From: JAFGPJ01 sp964439135
Lineage (GTDB): Bacteria; Planctomycetota; Phycisphaerae; Sedimentisphaerales; Anaerobacaceae
NCBI GenBank assembly: GCA_964439135.1
Contig: CAYTNN010000227.1
Coordinates: forward strand, 1-7,305
Reading direction: 5' to 3'
DNA length: 7,305 bases
The translations under genes were made by a program, and so were the position numbers. Below the pieces are notes generated by a model. It was not told where the DNA came from and made no database searches. It saw only the letters and a program-made list of their open reading frames with translations. Shown here in pieces: positions 4,178-7,305 of the stretch (its first letter is position 1; each line of letters starts with the position of its first letter).

Positions 4178-6643
4178 ATGTCAAAGAAATTGTTACTTTT
4201 TGTTATTATCGTGTCCACCCTGCTATTGAGTTCAATGGCAATGGCGCAGGGGACCGACGTCACGGCCCCGGGGGATATCGTGCAGGGCGTCCCTAACGAC
4301 GGCTTAACTACTGGTGGCGACGACAACGGTTGGCCACCCAACGAAATACCACCTAATGGCTTTGACGACCAGATTCTGACGAAGTTTCTACACTTCAAAG
4401 GAAACGTAGAGTCTACGGGTCTCCGCGTAACGCCGGCGATGGGGCCAACCATAGTTACCGGGCTGACATTCACCACGGCCAACGATTCTGCGGGACGCGA
4501 TCCCGTTACGTACGAGCTGTCCGGCTCCAACGATAGCATTGACGGGCCGTATACCTTGATCGCCGAAGGCCCCATTGTGGACTTTGCCGGCAGTACGGAA
4601 TGGCCGCGGCGTACGATAAATGAAACGCCGATCCAGTTCAATAACACGGTGTCATACAAGCACTACCAGATAATGTTCCCGACCACTCGCGATGCAGCCA
4701 GCAATAACAGCATGCAGGTTGCCGAGATCGAGCTGCTGATGCGCATTTTCAAGGCCTCTGAACCGGCCCCGGCTAATAAAGCCATTTACGAGGATACCTG
4801 GGCGACTCTGTCCTGGACAAAAGGACATGACGCAGTCTCGCATGATGTATATATGAGCGAGAATTTGGCTGACGTGGCAAATAGCGCCCCAGAAGCGTTC
4901 CAGGGTAACCTGGACACGCTCACGACGTATCTTGTTGTCGGTTTTGCCGGATTCCCTATTCCGGATGGGCTTGTCCCGGGAACAACTTATTATTGGCGAG
5001 TCGATGAGATCAATAATGACAATCCGGAAAGTCCCTGGGTAGGTGATATCTGGAGCTTTACGGTTCCCCCCAGGATTGCCTGGAAACCCACACCGCCTAA
5101 TGGCGGTCAGTATATAGGCCTGGATGCGGACCTTAGCTGGAGACCGGGTTGGGGTGCTAAATTACACACCGTATACTTCGGCGACAATTTTGACGATGTC
5201 AATAGTGCCACCGGCGGTGTGTCCCAGATAGCTACAAGTTATTCGCTTGATCCCCTTGAGTTAAACAAGACCTACTACTGGCGTGTTGATGAATCCGATG
5301 GCCGTCAGGCATATATAGGCGATGTCTGGAGCTTCACGACCACCGATGGCGGGGGCGGCATCAAGGGCGAGTACTTTGCCAACGAAACTTTAGCCGGTAC
5401 GCCGACCTATACCCAAATCGACCCGTCCGTCGACTTCGAGTGGGCTGAAAGCCCCGGTTTGCCGTTGCAGAACGATAACTGGTCGGTGCGGTGGACGGCG
5501 GACCTCAATATCCTCGTCGACGATACATATACCTTCAGTGTCAATAGCGAGGGCGGCACCCGGCTGTGGATCGACGACGTAATGATCATTGACATGTGGG
5601 TGTCCTGGGTCGCCACAAAGTATGCCTCGGTACCGTTGGACATGGAAAGTGGCGTCCATTCGCTGCGCCTTGAGTTCGTGGACTTCGACCGCAACGCCAT
5701 ACAGCAGTTGTACTGGTCGTCGACGTCGATGGACGAGGAGATCATTCCCGCCGGTCCGTTGCAGCCACCACTTAGGGCCCAACGCTCGAACCCGCGTAAT
5801 GGTGGAGTGGATGTAAAGCACACACAGATTCTTACGTGGGTTCCGGGTGATAACGCCAGCTTACACCAGGTCTATTTCGGCGCTGATGAAGAGGCTGTGA
5901 AAAATGCCAATACAGCTTCGCCGGAGTACAAAGGCTCTAAAGAGCTTGGCGATGAGAGCTATGATCCCGGATTACTTGAGTGGAATACGGATTACTTCTG
6001 GCGTATTGATGAAGTCAATGACCTCAATCCCGCCAGTCCATGGGTAGGGGCGGTCTGGAGCTTCAAAGCTGCCAACTTCCTCGTTATCGATGACTTCGAG
6101 GACTACGATATTGGCAACACAGAGATATGGTGGTTCTGGAAAGATGGCCTTGGTTATGGTGCTCACGACGATGAACCGGCTTACCCAGGCAATGGAACAG
6201 GCTCAGCCGTAGGCGATGAAGGTACTGCCTCTTATATGGAAGAGACCATCGTCCACGGAGGCGGCAAGTCAATGCCGGTCTATTATAACAATACCATTGC
6301 AAAGAATTCAGAGGTGGAATTGACGTTGGGCGGCCTGGACTTGACAAAGAATGGCTGTACCACACTGAAGATTTGGTTTAGTGGTATTGCTGAGAATGCT
6401 GCCGATACGCTGTATGTTACACTCAATGGGATTGCGGTGGCGAACGCAGATCCTGCTGCAGCACAGGCGACCGACTGGACCGAATGGGACATCCCCCTGC
6501 AGGCGTTTGTAGACAAGGGCGTTGATGTTACCAATGTAAATTCGATTGCAATCGGTATCGGCGACAAAACCAATGCGCAATTCGGTGGTACAGGTACAAT
6601 GTACTTCGATGATATTGGTGTGCATCCTCCTGCTGCAGAATAG
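4178..6643 (+). CDS. Secreted modular protein: discoidin-like, Fn3-like, PA14 and jelly roll domains
   Basis: The protein has 821 residues. The start follows AAGGAGG by 6 nt and opens a signal peptide (residues 1-23, ending SSMAMA). Residues about 24-190 resemble a discoidin/F5-8C-like galactose-binding domain, with strands such as GLTFTTANDSAGRDPVTYEL and a closing VAEIELL. Fn3-like modules lie at 196-297, 298-387 and 535-630, each with Y[YF]WRVDE or YFWRIDE. A PA14 domain lies at 395-526 between modules 2 and 3. A jelly roll occupies 633-815, from FLVIDDFEDYD to MYFDDIGV. No catalytic residues, lipobox or PEP-CTERM motif are visible. The likely role is extracellular glycan binding or adhesion (inferred). 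It is a divergently oriented paralogue of the gene at 20-2887, and is followed 172 bp later by a third PA14 gene on the same strand. Confidence 0.9.
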   Translation: MSKKLLLFVIIVSTLLLSSMAMAQGTDVTAPGDIVQGVPNDGLTTGGDDNGWPPNEIPPNGFDDQILTKFLHFKGNVESTGLRVTPAMGPTIVTGLTFTTANDSAGRDPVTYELSGSNDSIDGPYTLIAEGPIVDFAGSTEWPRRTINETPIQFNNTVSYKHYQIMFPTTRDAASNNSMQVAEIELLMRIFKASEPAPANKAIYEDTWATLSWTKGHDAVSHDVYMSENLADVANSAPEAFQGNLDTLTTYLVVGFAGFPIPDGLVPGTTYYWRVDEINNDNPESPWVGDIWSFTVPPRIAWKPTPPNGGQYIGLDADLSWRPGWGAKLHTVYFGDNFDDVNSATGGVSQIATSYSLDPLELNKTYYWRVDESDGRQAYIGDVWSFTTTDGGGGIKGEYFANETLAGTPTYTQIDPSVDFEWAESPGLPLQNDNWSVRWTADLNILVDDTYTFSVNSEGGTRLWIDDVMIIDMWVSWVATKYASVPLDMESGVHSLRLEFVDFDRNAIQQLYWSSTSMDEEIIPAGPLQPPLRAQRSNPRNGGVDVKHTQILTWVPGDNASLHQVYFGADEEAVKNANTASPEYKGSKELGDESYDPGLLEWNTDYFWRIDEVNDLNPASPWVGAVWSFKAANFLVIDDFEDYDIGNTEIWWFWKDGLGYGAHDDEPAYPGNGTGSAVGDEGTASYMEETIVHGGGKSMPVYYNNTIAKNSEVELTLGGLDLTKNGCTTLKIWFSGIAENAADTLYVTLNGIAVANADPAAAQATDWTEWDIPLQAFVDKGVDVTNVNSIAIGIGDKTNAQFGGTGTMYFDDIGVHPPAAE
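4763..5338 (+). repeat. Fn3-like modules 1 and 2 of gene 2
   Basis: These are residues 196-297 and 298-387. Module 1 shares with gene 1 module 1 the stretches DTW-TLSW, AVSHD-YM, GFAG, PDGLVPG-TYYWR and SPW. Module 2 shares the stretches LSW--G-GAKLH, FG-FD-VN and KTYYWRVDE. Module 3 (535-630) is separated from them by the PA14 domain, whereas in gene 1 the three are contiguous. Confidence 0.8.
5360..5755 (+). other. PA14 domain inserted between Fn3-like modules 2 and 3
   Basis: Residues 395-526 run from IKGEYFANETLAG through NWSVRWTADLNI, DDTYTFSVNSEGGTRLWIDD and IDMWVS to LRLEFVDF and LYWSS. This is the usual PA14 strand order (GEYF, VRWTG, YTF, RLWID, LYW). A glycine-rich linker (DGGGGI, 390-395) precedes it and a PLQPP linker follows it, both typical of an inserted module. 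The usual SDDG turn before RLW reads SEGG here, so the acidic pair that often binds calcium in PA14 lectins looks changed. Confidence 0.8.
6074..6622 (+). other. C-terminal galactose-binding-like jelly roll of gene 2
   Basis: Residues 633-815 are the uninterrupted version of the domain split in gene 1. They contain FLVIDDFEDYD, EIWWFWKDGLGYG, DEPAYPGNGTG, TLKIWFSG, TEWDIPLQAF and MYFDDIGV. The DDFE start and FDDI end are typical of CBM11-like and related galactose-binding folds. Assignment to a named CBM family is not justified from sequence reading alone. Confidence 0.65.
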
Positions 6644-6703
6644 GCTTAGATTCGGCCGCTAATTAAAATTGTGCAGTTGATGTGGTAGATTTGCTTGGAG
6701 TTT

Positions 6704-6736
6704 GGGGCTTATACTGACTGGTTCGGTATAAGCCCC
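6704..6736 (+). terminator. Stem-loop between genes 2 and 3, terminator-like but without a U-tract
   Basis: GGGGCTTATAC (6704-6714) and GTATAAGCCCC (6726-6736) form a perfect 11-bp stem with an 11-nt loop, 60 nt after the gene 2 stop. The sequence after it (GCTCTGAGTTAATTGC) has no T-run. It may act as a weak terminator, a factor-dependent site, or a 3'-end-stabilising or processing hairpin between cotranscribed genes. Confidence 0.6.
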
Positions 6737-6802
6737 GCTCTGAGTTAATTGCTATAGCCGTTTTGGTATGTAGCCAAAGCACAGGTATCTTGACCTTTTC
6801 AA

Positions 6803-6809
6803 AAGGAGG
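6803..6809 (+). promoter_or_regulatory. Ribosome binding site of gene 3
   Basis: AAGGAGG lies 6 nt before the ATG at 6816. It overlaps the inverted repeat CCTTTT-C-AAAAGG (6794-6806), so a hairpin with a 5-bp stem and 3-nt loop could cover half of the Shine-Dalgarno. Confidence 0.85.
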
Positions 6810-6815
6810 ATTGTT

Positions 6816-7305
6816 ATGTATAGAAAATTGTTTTATTTTGCTTCCTTTGTTTTAGTGCTGGGCCTGGTCGGTGTGGCCGGTGCGGCGGAAGGCCTGTTCG
6901 GCCAGTATTTTTTATCGAGCGGCGAAGGCCCTCCGGCGAATCCCTGGCAGACTTTGGTATTCGAACGCCTGGATGCTACGGTGAATTTCAACTGGGCGGG
7001 CAACTCGCCGGATCCGTTATTGCGATCCGAAGATTTCGCAGTGCGATGGATAGGTGAGGTTCAAGCACCGACTTCCGAGACGTACACGATCACCACCCAG
7101 TCAGATGATGGTATTCGGTTGTGGGTGAATAAGGAATTGATTATTGACAACTGGGCGGAAGGGAACACCACTGACACTGGCGACATTGAGTTGACAGGCG
7201 GACAGCGATACGAAATTAAGCTGGAGTATTATGAGAATGGCGGCGATGCCAGATGTGAGCTGTCCTGGTCCACTCCAACTATTTCACTGGAAACTATCCC
7301 AAGCC
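6816..7305 (+). CDS. Secreted PA14-domain protein, 3' end outside the window
   Basis: The frame stays open from the ATG to the window edge (163 codons plus one base). The start is supported by AAGGAGG at 6-nt spacing and by a signal peptide MYRKLFYFASFVLVLGLVGVAGA (residues 1-23, read in two parts: a YRK head, then a hydrophobic core ending VAGA). Residues about 27-160 are a PA14 domain with GLFGQYF, VRWIGE, YTITTQSDDGIRLWV, IIDNW and CELSWS. Its SDDG turn is intact, unlike the PA14 of gene 2, and the two PA14 domains are otherwise only distantly alike. PA14 domains bind glycans in many secreted enzymes and adhesins; what follows here cannot be seen. It may be cotranscribed with the gene at 4178 across a 172-bp gap, or have its own unrecognised promoter. 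Confidence 0.85.
   Translation, partial: MYRKLFYFASFVLVLGLVGVAGAAEGLFGQYFLSSGEGPPANPWQTLVFERLDATVNFNWAGNSPDPLLRSEDFAVRWIGEVQAPTSETYTITTQSDDGIRLWVNKELIIDNWAEGNTTDTGDIELTGGQRYEIKLEYYENGGDARCELSWSTPTISLETIPS

Noticed and set aside
5390..5823. Two overlapping minus-strand open frames across the PA14 region
   Set aside because: These are shadows of the GC-richer PA14 coding sequence of gene 2, and neither has a start signal.
6044..6054. GTAGGGGCGGT, an 11-base match to the arm of the palindrome at 3618
   Set aside because: It is in frame and encodes the conserved VGAVWSF end of an Fn3-like module, and there is no matching second arm. It is coincidence, not a repeat copy.

Overview
The window looks like part of a Planctomycetota genome, most likely Phycisphaerae or a relative. 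This is inferred from protein architecture, not from any marker gene. It holds three secreted, modular proteins built from Fn3-like modules ending in Y[YF]WR[VI]DE...W-SF, PA14 domains, galactose-binding-like jelly rolls and a DUF1349/concanavalin-like module. No enzyme with a recognisable active site, no RNA gene, no CRISPR array and no transposase is visible.

Layout. (1) 20-2887, minus strand: a 955-residue secreted protein with an unassigned N-terminal domain, three Fn3-like modules and a C-terminal jelly roll split by an inserted domain. (2) 2888-4177: a 1290-bp divergent intergenic region without a credible gene. It holds two good sigma70-type promoters pointing at gene 1, a perfect 28-bp palindrome and a run of inverted repeats. 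(3) 4178-6643, plus strand: an 821-residue paralogue of gene 1 with a discoidin-like N-terminus and a PA14 domain spliced between Fn3-like modules 2 and 3. (4) 6644-6815: an intercistronic gap with an 11-bp stem-loop. (5) 6816-7305, plus strand: the start of a third secreted protein, signal peptide plus PA14, running off the window.

All three genes have a Shine-Dalgarno sequence exactly 6 nt from an ATG followed by a lipid-free signal peptide, so all should be exported. Genes 1 and 2 share their Fn3-like and C-terminal modules closely, in places at nucleotide level, and differ by whole-domain insertions. A reasonable inference is a family of surface or extracellular glycan-binding or adhesive proteins expanded by duplication and domain shuffling.

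The most interesting signal is non-coding. The leaders of genes 1 and 2 share an ordered set of elements: a hairpin with loop (A)ATTTTA(C), the 14-mer AAGGAAGGAGGTAG, AGTCTAAA, and a downstream strand complementary to the hairpin loop. This could be a structured cis-regulatory RNA, or just ancestry shared by duplicated genes. It needs a comparative search to decide.
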